DNA of 64,000 nucleotides from Leptospira vanthielii serovar Holland str. Waz Holland = ATCC 700522 (GCF_000332455.1 NZ_AOGY02000014.1:124001-188000), one strand, 5' to 3'; positions 35,832 to 45,432 are shown, counted from the stretch's first letter. Notes: generated by a model not told the origin, from the sequence alone. Numbers and translations: made by a program.

Positions 35832-36488
35832 ATGAAAAAAGTCAAATTGGGACTGTTGCCAAAGTTAGAAATTAGTTGGAATCGGAAGTCTGTGGATTCT
35901 GCAGAATCAGGCAGGAATGTTTTGCCCGATGGGCGCATTAAATATTGGATTCGACATGAAACGTTAAAGGGAATCCATCCTAAAATGTTAGTTTGGTGGT
36001 TTCAGCATTTGGAAGGGGATATCGAATATGAAGGGAGTGTTTATAATCGATACCATGTATGGCATCCGGAAGACCATGTTCATTTAAGTTACGAAAAACG
36101 AAAGCCGGATGGTAGTGTTGGGCCTGGTGCTGAACTTAGGATCGTTGAATACTTAGGTAGGCAAAAGAGTTATTTAGTGAATGTTGTGAGTTCTATTGAG
36201 AAATTGGATGAGGAGGGATTTATTCATAATCCTCGCCTGGATGGGATTTTGCCTATTGCTCGAATGGAATATAGTTTTAAAGAAACGGAAAATGGAACCC
36301 GTTACGAGAACTGTTTGCTTGTGGGATGGAAAGGTTTTACCTTTCAGTTGCTTAGACCATTCTTTGAATTTTTGTTCTTTGACAAAAAACACGGATTTGC
36401 ATGGATAAAACATAACATAGAAGAGGTGGGTCAGTTCGAACGTTTTTTACCTGATCTCTATAGGAAGGAAAATGAAAATTTACGGTGA
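35832..36488 (+). CDS. PhlG-like (DAPG hydrolase family) protein
   Basis: A 218-residue soluble protein resembling the 2,4-diacetylphloroglucinol hydrolase PhlG, a zinc enzyme that cleaves a C-C bond. The hallmarks are RIKYWIRHETLKGIHPKMLVWW, the histidine-rich YHVWHPEDHVHL near residue 78, and HNIEEVGQFERFLP near 200 with an HxxxE pair. The second ATG (35832) is chosen: AAGGAG ends 6 nt upstream, whereas it abuts the first ATG (35826). It overlaps the GST gene by 17 nt and is under the divergent TetR. The substrate is unknown; some similar proteins are unstudied. Confidence 0.7.
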   Translation: MKKVKLGLLPKLEISWNRKSVDSAESGRNVLPDGRIKYWIRHETLKGIHPKMLVWWFQHLEGDIEYEGSVYNRYHVWHPEDHVHLSYEKRKPDGSVGPGAELRIVEYLGRQKSYLVNVVSSIEKLDEEGFIHNPRLDGILPIARMEYSFKETENGTRYENCLLVGWKGFTFQLLRPFFEFLFFDKKHGFAWIKHNIEEVGQFERFLPDLYRKENENLR

Positions 36489-37074
36489 TAAACAATCTGG
36501 CAATAGCTACAAATTAATCCTTGTGACTTCCTTTTTAGAAATACCTTATGAATGGCAAAACATTGACACAAAAAAGGGAGAAACCAGGACAGATTCTTTT
36601 TTGCAAATGAATCCGAATGGAAAAATCCCAATTTTAATTTTAGACGATGGACGGATTTTGTCCGAGTCCAATGCCATTCTAAATTTTTTAGCAGAAGGAA
36701 GTGATCTGATTCCTAATGATTCATTCGAAAGAGCAAAAGTTTTTCAATGGCAGTTTTTTGAACAGTATAGTCATGAACCTTATATTGCAGTTGCAAGATA
36801 CATTCGTCATTATCTTGGAATTCCTGAAGAGAGACGTGCCGAGTATGAATCAAAACAAATGGGAGGTCATAAAGCTTTACAAGTTATGGAAACCCAGTTA
36901 GAAAAAACACCTTATTTAGTTGGAGATCACCTGACAACGGCCGACATTTCGTTATTTGCTTACACACATGTGGCCGAGGAAGGCGGATTTGATTTATCGT
37001 CGTATCCGAAAATTTTAGATTGGATCAAACGAATCCAATCTTTAGAAAGATTTGTTCCTATGAAGTCATTCTGA
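36472..37074 (+). CDS. Glutathione S-transferase family protein
   Basis: A 200-residue protein with the thioredoxin-like N-terminal domain (MKIYGDKQSGNSYK, QMNPNGKIPIL with the cis-proline, and SESNAILNFLAE) and a helical C-terminal domain with LTTADISLFAYTH (the N-capping box). Residue S8 or S10 is the likely glutathione contact. It overlaps the PhlG-like gene by 17 nt, so both are made together, fitting detoxification of an aromatic or electrophilic compound sensed by the TetR protein. That function is inferred. Confidence 0.9.
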   Translation: MKIYGDKQSGNSYKLILVTSFLEIPYEWQNIDTKKGETRTDSFLQMNPNGKIPILILDDGRILSESNAILNFLAEGSDLIPNDSFERAKVFQWQFFEQYSHEPYIAVARYIRHYLGIPEERRAEYESKQMGGHKALQVMETQLEKTPYLVGDHLTTADISLFAYTHVAEEGGFDLSSYPKILDWIKRIQSLERFVPMKSF

Positions 37075-37989
37075 ATTTAGTTTACAAGCTTCTGCATCTG
37101 TTTCAAGTTCGATGGTTGTATGGATGATTTCAAAATCTAGGGCAACCTTTCGAATTTTTTCTTTGATCTTTGAAAACTCATTTAGCTTCACAGTTTTATC
37201 TATTAATACATGTAAAGATGCCACATGGTGGTTCCCATCTAAACTCCAGATTTTAATGTCATGCACTGAATGAATTCCTTTGATTTTTTCCCATCTACTG
37301 ATTAAGTCTTGTCTATCGATCGATTCGGGAACCGCCTGCAACATGACTATCATCACTTGTTTGATGTTTCCATAAGCATTCCATAAAATCCATAAGGCAA
37401 TTGCTAGAGAGAGTAAAGGATCAAACCAAGGTAATTGGAAATACATCATTACAATGCTACCGATAAGGACGGCAATCCATCCAAGAATATCTTCTAAAAA
37501 GTGCAGAAACACTGCTTTCTCTGTTAATGATTTGCCATGATTCAATCGGATCATGGCGGCTCCATTGACCACAACACCAACGATTGCCAATACAAACATA
37601 ACATCAGCTTTGGTTTCTTCCGGTGTAATGAATCTTTTGATTGATTCAATAATCATAAAAATTGATCCAACGGAAAGAATTACAGAGATGATTAGGGCAC
37701 CTAGTATAGAGAATCTTTTGTAACCATAATCAAAATAGAGGTCTTTTGGTTTCGTTGAAACCTTTTGGAGATACCAAACAAGAGCAAGAGACAATGCATC
37801 ACCGAAGTCATGGAAGGCATCGGATATAATGGCGATACTATTAGAAAAGATACCACCGACTAACTCTAAGATAGAAAAACTTAAGTTAAGTGCAAATGCC
37901 CAGGCTAAGTTTTTAGATGATGATGTGGAATGGTTGTGGTGATCGTGCGAGTGATGGTCGTGGTTAGAATGATTATGACCTTGTCCCAT
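37066..37989 (-). CDS. Cation diffusion facilitator (CzcD/ZitB-type) metal exporter
   Basis: Inner-membrane metal/proton antiporter of 307 residues. The first 25 residues are unusually rich in histidine (GHNHSNHDHHSHDHHNHS), a likely metal buffer. Six membrane segments follow between 30 and 215, with the metal sites HDFGD near 59 and HFLED near 163. A cytoplasmic C-terminal domain begins after about 225 and has HSVHDIKIWSLDGNHHVASLHVL. Zinc is the most likely substrate; others cannot be excluded. Its end overlaps the converging GST gene by 9 nt. Confidence 0.92.
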   Translation of the reverse strand: MGQGHNHSNHDHHSHDHHNHSTSSSKNLAWAFALNLSFSILELVGGIFSNSIAIISDAFHDFGDALSLALVWYLQKVSTKPKDLYFDYGYKRFSILGALIISVILSVGSIFMIIESIKRFITPEETKADVMFVLAIVGVVVNGAAMIRLNHGKSLTEKAVFLHFLEDILGWIAVLIGSIVMMYFQLPWFDPLLSLAIALWILWNAYGNIKQVMIVMLQAVPESIDRQDLISRWEKIKGIHSVHDIKIWSLDGNHHVASLHVLIDKTVKLNEFSKIKEKIRKVALDFEIIHTTIELETDAEACKLNSE

Positions 37990-38072
37990 AGAGGCTATGG
38001 TTTCAGATTAGTTTTTTCTCTGCAACTAAAGAAAGAGTAGAAAATAATCTGAATTCGCGGATTTGAATACAA

Positions 38073-39965
38073 TCAATCAAATAGAATTTGCGGTCTTGAG
38101 TAAAGATATCCTTGGACAATGTGACAAGAGGTTTGTTTTAGGCGGAGAAGTTGCTCTTCGTTTTCAATACCTTCTGCAATGGTTTTGAGTCCCAATGAAT
38201 CGGCCAAATGACAAATAGATTCTAAAAGAAGAAAGTTCCGATCAGAGCAGGCAATATCATCTAAAAAGGATTTATCAATTTTTAGTTCATCAAATTGTAT
38301 TTTTTGCATATAATGAAGTGATGAATAACCTTTCCCAAAGTCATCCAAGGATACCGAGATACCTTTGGACCTGAGTTCGGATACAATTTGTTGGATGGTT
38401 TCTATTTCATCCAAGAATACATCTTCAGTGATTTCGAATATTAAGATTTTTGGATCAATGTTGTGATCTAATAGATAACGAATTATGTATTCGTTGAAGT
38501 TTGGATACAGAAAAAATATGGGTGAAATATTAATAGAAACCTGAATTTGTTTTCCATAAGATTCTAATAAACGAGGAATATGTGAAATTACTTTTTCGAA
38601 AATACATTTCCCGAAGGGAACAATTAATTCGGATTTGGTGATGATTGGGATAAATTCATCGGGAGTTACATCCCCAAATTCCGCTAAACTCCACCGAGCA
38701 AGTGCCTCAAGTCCCACAGTTTTTTTGGAAGTAATATCTACTTTTTCTTGGTAAGCAATCTTGAAGTTACCTCCATTGATGGCTTTCTCCAAATAATTCT
38801 TTAGCTTTTGTTCTCTTTCAATCTTCGATTCCATTCCTGGTTGAAACCAAACCAATTTTGTTAAAATTCCATCTCTTGCCACATTCATCGCTATGGAAAG
38901 TTTACGTATGATTTCATCTAGGTGGGTTGCATCTTGGGGAAATTGAATTCCAGAAACCCTATATTGTAGTCTATGTCCTAACCGTTCTGGTGTTAGGATC
39001 TCGTTATTGTTGAGGTCGAATTTTATAATAGCCTCTTCGATTTTGGATTTGTTTGAGTTTTCGATCCAAAGTATAAATTCATCGCCACCCAAACTCGCAA
39101 CTAGTACATCTGGTTTTTCATCAGTATATAACTTTAATACACAGCCTGTTAAGGTAAGGATCTGGTCTCCAAATCCAATTCCATGTAAAGCATTGATTAC
39201 CTTGAGTCCTTTCAAATTGATCAATAGAAGAAATGATTCTGATACACCAGAATTGATTCTATTTTGAATTAATTTTTCAAATAAATATCTGTTTGGTAGA
39301 TGTGTTAATGAATCGTAAAAAGCTAGTTTATCAATATGTTTCTGCGATTTTAATATTTTGCTTCTTGATTCTTTGAGATAAACTATATTTTTAATTAATT
39401 TTGCTCGTAGTCTTTGGATTAAAAAGCCAGTTAAAACGGAAAATAGTATTAGGCTAACAGAATTAAAAACCCATTCTCTAGGGCTATTATTTCTAATTCC
39501 TAAAGAATCAGGGAATCGAATCCATGAAAAATAAACGAGTCCACCAAATAATGCAGGAAGTAAGGATAGGATGAGCGAAGAAACCAAACTTAAGATAGGT
39601 GGAAGAAAAACAAAAAAAGAAACAATCATAAAGGTCAATGAAATTTCAGCGCTGCCCAAAAGGCCACTTCTCATATAGGACAATACGGATATAAATATTG
39701 TTGCACAAATCAAACTAAAAACGCGAATGATTAATGGTACTTTGTTCTTTAAAAGAAATTCTAAAAATAAAATCGCTGCGAAACTAAGATCTACCGCAAA
39801 AAAAAGATAATCAACTTCACCTTGATGCGTTAAAAGGGGAACAATGTGTAAACCTGCTGCAACGACAAACAAACCTGATGCGGCTAGAAGAAATCGCCGA
39901 AGTAGGGGACTTGTATCCTTTTGGAATTTCGTCCAGTAGACATATTTATGTTTATCTGTCAGCAT
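38073..39965 (-). CDS. Membrane-bound GGDEF-EAL protein
   Basis: A 630-residue inner-membrane c-di-GMP protein. About six membrane segments fill residues 20-190. The GGDEF domain near 210-365 has the motif LGGDEF intact but lacks an RxxD inhibitory site (EKPD at that position). The EAL domain near 380-625 shows LEALARW, SINISPIFF, FEITEDVF, DDFGKGYSSL, LKIDKSF, AEGIENE and QGYLYSRP, so it looks catalytically complete. It may both make and degrade c-di-GMP in response to a membrane signal. It stands alone between the CDF gene and the divergent thioesterase. Confidence 0.92.
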   Translation of the reverse strand: MLTDKHKYVYWTKFQKDTSPLLRRFLLAASGLFVVAAGLHIVPLLTHQGEVDYLFFAVDLSFAAILFLEFLLKNKVPLIIRVFSLICATIFISVLSYMRSGLLGSAEISLTFMIVSFFVFLPPILSLVSSLILSLLPALFGGLVYFSWIRFPDSLGIRNNSPREWVFNSVSLILFSVLTGFLIQRLRAKLIKNIVYLKESRSKILKSQKHIDKLAFYDSLTHLPNRYLFEKLIQNRINSGVSESFLLLINLKGLKVINALHGIGFGDQILTLTGCVLKLYTDEKPDVLVASLGGDEFILWIENSNKSKIEEAIIKFDLNNNEILTPERLGHRLQYRVSGIQFPQDATHLDEIIRKLSIAMNVARDGILTKLVWFQPGMESKIEREQKLKNYLEKAINGGNFKIAYQEKVDITSKKTVGLEALARWSLAEFGDVTPDEFIPIITKSELIVPFGKCIFEKVISHIPRLLESYGKQIQVSINISPIFFLYPNFNEYIIRYLLDHNIDPKILIFEITEDVFLDEIETIQQIVSELRSKGISVSLDDFGKGYSSLHYMQKIQFDELKIDKSFLDDIACSDRNFLLLESICHLADSLGLKTIAEGIENEEQLLRLKQTSCHIVQGYLYSRPQILFD

Positions 39966-40024
39966 CTGCTTTCTATTGGACGAATGAAACTGGCCCCAAG
40001 AATCCTTAAAAAAGCCTTTCCTTC

Positions 40025-40564
40025 GTGATTGGTCAAGAGGAAGTTAGCCTCATTGTGACGAATCCTAACGATTTACCCGCTAAGTCACCCCAAGAATCCG
40101 CAGTTGAAACAAGGCATATTGTTCTACCCAATGATGCAAACCATTATGGAACAGCTTTCGGTGGGGCCATCATGAGTTGGATCGATTTAATCGCCGCAAT
40201 GTCTGCGCAAAGGCATTCCGGTCATGAAGCTGTAACAGTAAGTATCGATCGAATTAATTTCATAACCCCAATTCAAATTGGTGACCACGTTAATTTAAAG
40301 GCTATGGTGAATTATGTTGGCAACACTTCTATGGAAGTGGGAGTTCAAGTCAATCGCGAGAATCCCTATACAGGTGAGATGGTACGTGCCACCACAGCCT
40401 ATCTCTCGTTTGTTGCTTTGGATGAAAATAAAAAACCTTGTCGTGTCCCTCCCTTACGATTGGAAACAGACTTAGAAAAACGTAGGTTTGCTGAAGGGAA
40501 ACTCCGGATTGAAATGGCAAAAGATTTTTCTGCCAAAATCAAAGCCGGAAGAAAGATTATTTAA
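40025..40564 (+). CDS. Acyl-CoA thioesterase (hotdog fold, YciA/BACH type)
   Basis: A 179-residue cytoplasmic hotdog-fold protein that probably hydrolyses acyl-CoA. LPNDANHYGTAFGGAIMSWID near residue 35 holds the catalytic-type Asn/Asp region, with VTVSIDRINFITPIQIGD further on. The C-terminus has basic residues. GTG at 40025 is the longest start; GTG at 40055 has GAGGAAG about 13 nt upstream and is an alternative. The gene diverges from the GGDEF-EAL gene 60 nt away and converges with the small membrane protein at 40587. Confidence 0.9.
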   Translation: MIGQEEVSLIVTNPNDLPAKSPQESAVETRHIVLPNDANHYGTAFGGAIMSWIDLIAAMSAQRHSGHEAVTVSIDRINFITPIQIGDHVNLKAMVNYVGNTSMEVGVQVNRENPYTGEMVRATTAYLSFVALDENKKPCRVPPLRLETDLEKRRFAEGKLRIEMAKDFSAKIKAGRKII

Positions 40565-40586
40565 CAAACAAGTGTTACTTTGTGGT

Positions 40587-40964
40587 TTATTTAGTTTTGA
40601 ATACGATCAAAGTTGCTATATAGGTTTCGAAAATGCTGAGAGGAATGGCGTACAAAAGAATCGCAAGTGGTAGGACACCTAGATTCCAGGTTACGACCCA
40701 CATTAGAACAAAACCTACAAACCAACTAAATAAAAAAGTTTGTATCCACTTTAAATGATTAGATAAGAAAAAAATAGAGACTGCTAACAGGAGAGACCAT
40801 ACACCCCAAACCGCGCCATTGATGGGTTCAGAAGGGAATGTAAGTCCTAAGTGGGAGAAATGATCGAGCCAAATGGATTTGAAAAGAAATTCATTTCGAA
40901 AGAATTCTGACAAACTGATCCAAATTGTAGCATAAATTACTGGGAGAATTTTGGTTTTAATCAT
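40587..40964 (-). CDS. Small integral membrane protein, unknown
   Basis: About 125 residues with four hydrophobic segments (near 5-20, 50-65, 75-90 and 95-118). The core motif is INGAVWGVWSLLLAV. The ATG at 40964 is preferred (MIKTKILPVIYATIW); a start at 41000 would add 12 polar residues. It comes 47 nt (or 11 nt) after the methyltransferase gene on the same strand. Family not recognised. Confidence 0.65.
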   Translation of the reverse strand: MIKTKILPVIYATIWISLSEFFRNEFLFKSIWLDHFSHLGLTFPSEPINGAVWGVWSLLLAVSIFFLSNHLKWIQTFLFSWFVGFVLMWVVTWNLGVLPLAILLYAIPLSIFETYIATLIVFKTK

Positions 40965-41011
40965 AAAATCAAAATCTATCGTTAGGTGAAGTATTGACAA
41001 TTCTTATTCGA

Positions 41012-41626
41012 TCAATTCACCCTTTTAAACCTACCAAATACAAAGTTTTGAATTGTATGAAATGGGGTTTCATGATCCTCTCTCTGAAACTCAATTGGTT
41101 CCAATTCAGGAGAAAAACAGTCTGTTAAGCTTTCTTCTGTATATTGTTTGATATCCAATCCACTACATTTTTTGGGGCCTTCCGTACTAAATGTACCTAT
41201 GATGAATTCTCCATCTGGGCTTAGTGTTTTTAATAAATTCGCTTTGTATTTAGCAATCGCAGTAGGTCCGGTAAGAAAATGAAAAACAGCACGGTCGTGC
41301 CAAATGGAAAAGGAAGTTTCCGGATGATATTCTGTTATATCAGATACAACCCAATTCAAATTTTTACCTTTGTTTCCTATCCGATTTTTGCAGCGATCCA
41401 GGGCATTTTTACTGATATCTAAAATCGTAAGGTTCTCAAAACCGAGATCTAAGAGATAATCAACTAACAAAGATTCGCCGCCACCGACATCGATGATATT
41501 TGCTGTTTTCGATGGATTTGCATTTTGAATCAATTTCAGGGATAAGGAAGGAGTTGATTGTGTCCAACTCACTTCGTTTGGTTGTTTATCTTTATAAATG
41601 GTTTCCCAATGTAATTGTTTATCCAT
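41012..41626 (-). CDS. Class I SAM-dependent methyltransferase
   Basis: A 204-residue cytoplasmic methyltransferase. The N-terminal HWETIYKDKQPNEVSWTQ is typical of a small-molecule methyltransferase group. Motif I is IIDVGGGESLL near residue 45, followed by LTILDIS (motif II, acidic residue) and WHDRAVFHFLT. The target is not shown by the sequence. It overlaps the MFS gene by 8 nt, so it may act on a compound handled by that transporter. Confidence 0.9.
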   Translation of the reverse strand: MDKQLHWETIYKDKQPNEVSWTQSTPSLSLKLIQNANPSKTANIIDVGGGESLLVDYLLDLGFENLTILDISKNALDRCKNRIGNKGKNLNWVVSDITEYHPETSFSIWHDRAVFHFLTGPTAIAKYKANLLKTLSPDGEFIIGTFSTEGPKKCSGLDIKQYTEESLTDCFSPELEPIEFQREDHETPFHTIQNFVFGRFKRVN

Positions 41627-42842
41627 AAACTTTTAATTTCCTTCGATTGCGTTCGATATAAACAATAATAAAAATCGTAATCAAAACTAAAAAAGGAATA
41701 CTTACTAAATTAAGACGAAGCCAACCAATTTTATTTTCCAAGTAACCCGCACTATATGTTGAAAGGATGGCCATAGAGTAAACAATAGTGTCATTAATTG
41801 CTTGAATGGTATTTTTTTCCGAAGGATGGTATTGTTCCACAAGTAGATTTGTTCCACCCACATACATAAAATTCCAACCAATGCCGAGAAGAATGAGGGC
41901 CACAGCAAAAGGCAAAAATTCGGTTCCTTGTAAGGCGGCAAAACTTTCTAGTCCCATAACAAAAATTCCGAGGAGAATGAGATAAGGAGCTGTCATCTTA
42001 CGCACCAATTGTCCTGAGAAAAAAGAAGGGATGTACATTCCGAGGACATGCCATTGTAAAACAGTGGTTGAGGCATGCATAGCATGACCATGTGTTTTCA
42101 TTGCCACTGGCACAGCCGACATAAGCATTGCCATCAGTCCAAAACTAAAAGCAGTCGCTAAAACAGAAACCCAAAGTCCAAAGTTTTTGATATGATAGGA
42201 GAGAGGTCTTACGGCTTCTCTAGGAGAGGATTCTGTTTCTATCGTATGAGCTTCGTTTGTTGGTTTAGAAGGTGTGGGAAGAAAACTGATAAAAACAAAC
42301 TGAAGTGACAAACTTAAAATAAGGATGATATAACATCCCAAGTACATTGCATTCGGAATGAGTTGGATTCCGTGAAGTCCTGCCAATGGACCAAGAAATG
42401 CCGCAGGAATTCCCGCAATTAAAATCCAAGACAAAGCACTGGCCCTATCATGTGTGGGGACCGATTCCATTGCCACAAATCGTAAGTATTGTACAAAGGC
42501 TTGATGAAACCCATATAACAAATGTGCTACGGAAAAAAGTAAAAAATTTCTTTCATACATTGCATACGATGCAAGAGCAGCTCCGAAAATTCCAATCACC
42601 GTTCCTGTGAGCAAACCAAACTTACTACCTTTCCATTTCATAATTCTTGATGCTGGGACTAAACCAAGAAGGGTTCCAAGAATCACAAAAGAAATAGGTA
42701 AGGATGCTGATTCGGGAGAGGGTGCGATGCTTTGGCCGGCTAAAGCAGAGACGGCCATGATCATTACGGTCCCAATTTGAAAAACAGTTTGGGTAATGGA
42801 AAAAATTCCCAGTATTTGGATTTTATCTATAAATTTTTTCAT
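41619..42842 (-). CDS. Major facilitator superfamily transporter
   Basis: Inner-membrane transporter of 407 residues with twelve hydrophobic segments and a central loop (EAHTIETESSPREAVRP near residue 195). The ASRIMKWKGSKFGLLTG loop between segments 2 and 3 matches the MFS motif A region only loosely. ATG at 42842 (MKKFIDKIQ) is preferred over TTG at 42869. It overlaps the methyltransferase start. The substrate is unknown; the topology fits a sugar or drug efflux type. Confidence 0.9.
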   Translation of the reverse strand: MKKFIDKIQILGIFSITQTVFQIGTVMIMAVSALAGQSIAPSPESASLPISFVILGTLLGLVPASRIMKWKGSKFGLLTGTVIGIFGAALASYAMYERNFLLFSVAHLLYGFHQAFVQYLRFVAMESVPTHDRASALSWILIAGIPAAFLGPLAGLHGIQLIPNAMYLGCYIILILSLSLQFVFISFLPTPSKPTNEAHTIETESSPREAVRPLSYHIKNFGLWVSVLATAFSFGLMAMLMSAVPVAMKTHGHAMHASTTVLQWHVLGMYIPSFFSGQLVRKMTAPYLILLGIFVMGLESFAALQGTEFLPFAVALILLGIGWNFMYVGGTNLLVEQYHPSEKNTIQAINDTIVYSMAILSTYSAGYLENKIGWLRLNLVSIPFLVLITIFIIVYIERNRRKLKVYG

Positions 42843-42886
42843 AAGAGAGGTATCACTTAGACAATACAAAAATGAATTTGGGTATG

Positions 42887-43459
42887 TTAGATACCTAACT
42901 TTGTTATGATTTCTTTTGCTTGTGTTACAAAATGAACTTCTTCCTCTTTTTGAAACGGTACAAAGAGATTTTTTTCAAAACGAACGGATAAATGGGCATA
43001 TTCGATACAACCTGCTACGGTTAATTCTGGTTTTGCTTTGCCTGGAAAAATTTTGATATCAGATCCATCAGGCACAACGAGAGATCGTGGAGGGATTTTT
43101 TTACCGCCGCGAATCATACATCCTGCGGCAATTTGAGAACCATCACCGATTTCTGCATTGTCAAGAACGATAGAGCCAATACCGATAAGAACACCTCTGC
43201 CGATTCTACAACCGTGAATCATAACATTGTGACCAACTAATGTCCATTCGCCGATAGAGATAGGACTTGTGCTATCTGTATGGAGTGTTGAATTGTCTTG
43301 AATATTCACATAACTTCCTAATCTGATGGTGTTCATATCGGCCCGAACGACTGCTCCTGGCCAAAGAGAAACAGAAGTTCCATACTCTATCATACCAAAG
43401 GCGGTAGCGGAAGGGTGGATGAAGGGCTTTGTAAACGCTGGAATTTCAGAATAGGACAT
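42887..43459 (-). CDS. Gamma-class carbonic anhydrase-like protein
   Basis: A 190-residue left-handed beta-helix protein of hexapeptide repeats. The three zinc-binding histidines of the gamma-CA family appear in NSTLHTDS, LVGHNVMIHGC (two). AAGCMIRGGKKIPPRSLVVP is the usual C-terminal part. Carbonic anhydrase activity or a role as a ferripyochelin-binding-like protein is possible; the family is mixed. ATG at 43459 is used, since a longer start would run into the PP2C gene. It is 11 nt downstream of that gene. Confidence 0.9.
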   Translation of the reverse strand: MSYSEIPAFTKPFIHPSATAFGMIEYGTSVSLWPGAVVRADMNTIRLGSYVNIQDNSTLHTDSTSPISIGEWTLVGHNVMIHGCRIGRGVLIGIGSIVLDNAEIGDGSQIAAGCMIRGGKKIPPRSLVVPDGSDIKIFPGKAKPELTVAGCIEYAHLSVRFEKNLFVPFQKEEEVHFVTQAKEIITKLGI

Positions 43460-43470
43460 GGATAGCAAAT

Positions 43471-45432
43471 TCAACCTAGACTTTGAATTTCGCAACCGAT
43501 AAATGTAATGTCGTCTTGTTTTACATCCCCTTCCGTAAACGAAGCTAGGTCACTGAGTACTTTTGCCATTGTATGATCCAAACTCATCTTTAGGTTCTCT
43601 TTTAAAATTTCATACAACCGGTCTTCACCAAATAGTTCTTTTTCTTCATTGAATTGTTCAAAAATTCCATCAGTAAACAAAAAGATACGATCGCCTTCTT
43701 CAATTTGGTGTTCAATGATTCGGTACTGAGTATGATCCATAAGACCAATAATTTTCCCTGTTCTTGGAAGGAGTTTGATATCATAAATTCTCTGATGAAT
43801 TTGGTCTGGGTGGCCTGCAGAGGCATAGAAAAGTAATTTGTTTTTTAAATCAATATCGCAGACAGAACAAGTAAAAATAGTTTGAATATTGCTATATTTA
43901 TTAATAAAGATTTGGTTCATATGAAATACCAAATCATCTGGATGGTCATAAATCATTTTTAATGATTCATATTCGGCTTTGATTGCCATTGTGATAAGGG
44001 CTGCTTGGATTCCATGCCCTGTGGCATCGGCCACAAAAATTCTATAGTAATCAGGTTTTACTTGTGTTAGGTCATAAAAATCGCCGCCAACTTCTGACAT
44101 AGATTGGTAGTAGGAATGAAAATGGATTCTAGGATCGCTGGTTTTAATATCCGAAAACAAAGTTTTTTGGATTTTTTTAGCAACATTCAAATCCTTTTTA
44201 ATCAAATTCAATGATTCATCTAAAGTTTTTGTACGTTCTCTCACTTTTTCTTCGAGAGTGACTAATGCCTCGGCTTGTGTTTTGGCCTTTTCTTCTTTTA
44301 GTTCATTGATTTTATTTGCGAGGGCTAAAGATAAAATGGCTGCTTCCAAGGTAGATCCAATTTGATTTCCATAAATTGTAAAAACATTCACAGGCAAAAT
44401 TCCGTTTTGCATCAAAGTATACATTAGTATCCCAAAGAGTAATGTACTCCAACCAATGAGAAATAACCTTGCTTGTTTGTTACCCGTGCTATAGTTTACT
44501 ATGGCAACAAAAAGAGTGGACACAACAAAAACTTGCGCGATGAAATTTCCCAAACGAACTGCGATGTCGATGGGTAGATAAGCATACGGAATTAAAATAT
44601 AAAATAAAACAAGGACTTTGAGCGATTGGATCAGTCTGTGAGGCCAAGGATTCAGTTCCCGAAGGTTTAAAGTTTGTTGTGCGAATGTCCAACCAGATAG
44701 TGCCGAACAAGTCACAATGATACTTCCAATACGATTATGAATTTCTGGATGATCTAATGTAATTACTTGGTTAAGAATTCCATTTAGATACATTTGTAAC
44801 ATTAGATTAAAAAATATAGAAATGGAATAAGTGATGTATGCTTTTTCTTTTAAGATAAAATAAATGAATAAATTGTAAATCACCATGATGAAGATGGTTC
44901 CGTAAAAAAAACCAAGAATGGTATTTTCTAAATTTTCTTTTAAGTAAAATGTTTCTTTCGAATAAAAACGAATCAAATAACTTGTATTAGATGATGATTT
45001 TGTTTCTAAAATAAGCGTTTTCGTTTCGTTTTCTTTCCAATCCAATTCAAAAGCAATGGATTTGGAGAAAGCATCCCAGTGAGAATGGGCGATAAAATCG
45101 CCACCTTCCTTGATTGGTTCTGGATTTCCCTCTTCATAAACACGAACCATGTCAAGGTGGGGGTTTCCTAAATCAAAAATCAATTTGTTAGCAGAGGTTG
45201 GGTTTGTGGCTTTGATGCGAAGGTAAACATGGTTTGATTGGAAACCCAAACTCAAGTTATTCTTAAATATAGGAGTCCAACGAAGTTTTTGAAAATTGAC
45301 GTCAGTGCCCGCGGCGATTGCATAATCGATTTTTTGCGGAACAAAACTGTCGTCAGCAATGGATTTTTGAATTTCCAATCGTGAACAGGACAAAACTAAA
45401 CCCGACAAAATGACTGTTAGGAGTGTCCGCAT
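43471..45432 (-). CDS. 7TM-DISM receptor with SpoIIE-type PP2C phosphatase
   Basis: A 653-residue membrane signalling protein. The N-terminus is a lipoprotein-type signal (TLLTVILSGLVLSCSR). An extracytoplasmic 7TMR-DISMED2 domain (25-175) follows, then seven membrane segments near 180-385 and a coiled linker. The SpoIIE/RsbU phosphatase (about 425-650) shows SEVGGDFYDL, VADATGHGIQAALITM, FLFTDGIFEQFNE and DDITFIG, the metal-binding aspartates. It should dephosphorylate an anti-anti-sigma or similar protein. It follows pheT by 47 nt and precedes the carbonic anhydrase-like gene. Confidence 0.92.
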   Translation of the reverse strand: MRTLLTVILSGLVLSCSRLEIQKSIADDSFVPQKIDYAIAAGTDVNFQKLRWTPIFKNNLSLGFQSNHVYLRIKATNPTSANKLIFDLGNPHLDMVRVYEEGNPEPIKEGGDFIAHSHWDAFSKSIAFELDWKENETKTLILETKSSSNTSYLIRFYSKETFYLKENLENTILGFFYGTIFIMVIYNLFIYFILKEKAYITYSISIFFNLMLQMYLNGILNQVITLDHPEIHNRIGSIIVTCSALSGWTFAQQTLNLRELNPWPHRLIQSLKVLVLFYILIPYAYLPIDIAVRLGNFIAQVFVVSTLFVAIVNYSTGNKQARLFLIGWSTLLFGILMYTLMQNGILPVNVFTIYGNQIGSTLEAAILSLALANKINELKEEKAKTQAEALVTLEEKVRERTKTLDESLNLIKKDLNVAKKIQKTLFSDIKTSDPRIHFHSYYQSMSEVGGDFYDLTQVKPDYYRIFVADATGHGIQAALITMAIKAEYESLKMIYDHPDDLVFHMNQIFINKYSNIQTIFTCSVCDIDLKNKLLFYASAGHPDQIHQRIYDIKLLPRTGKIIGLMDHTQYRIIEHQIEEGDRIFLFTDGIFEQFNEEKELFGEDRLYEILKENLKMSLDHTMAKVLSDLASFTEGDVKQDDITFIGCEIQSLG

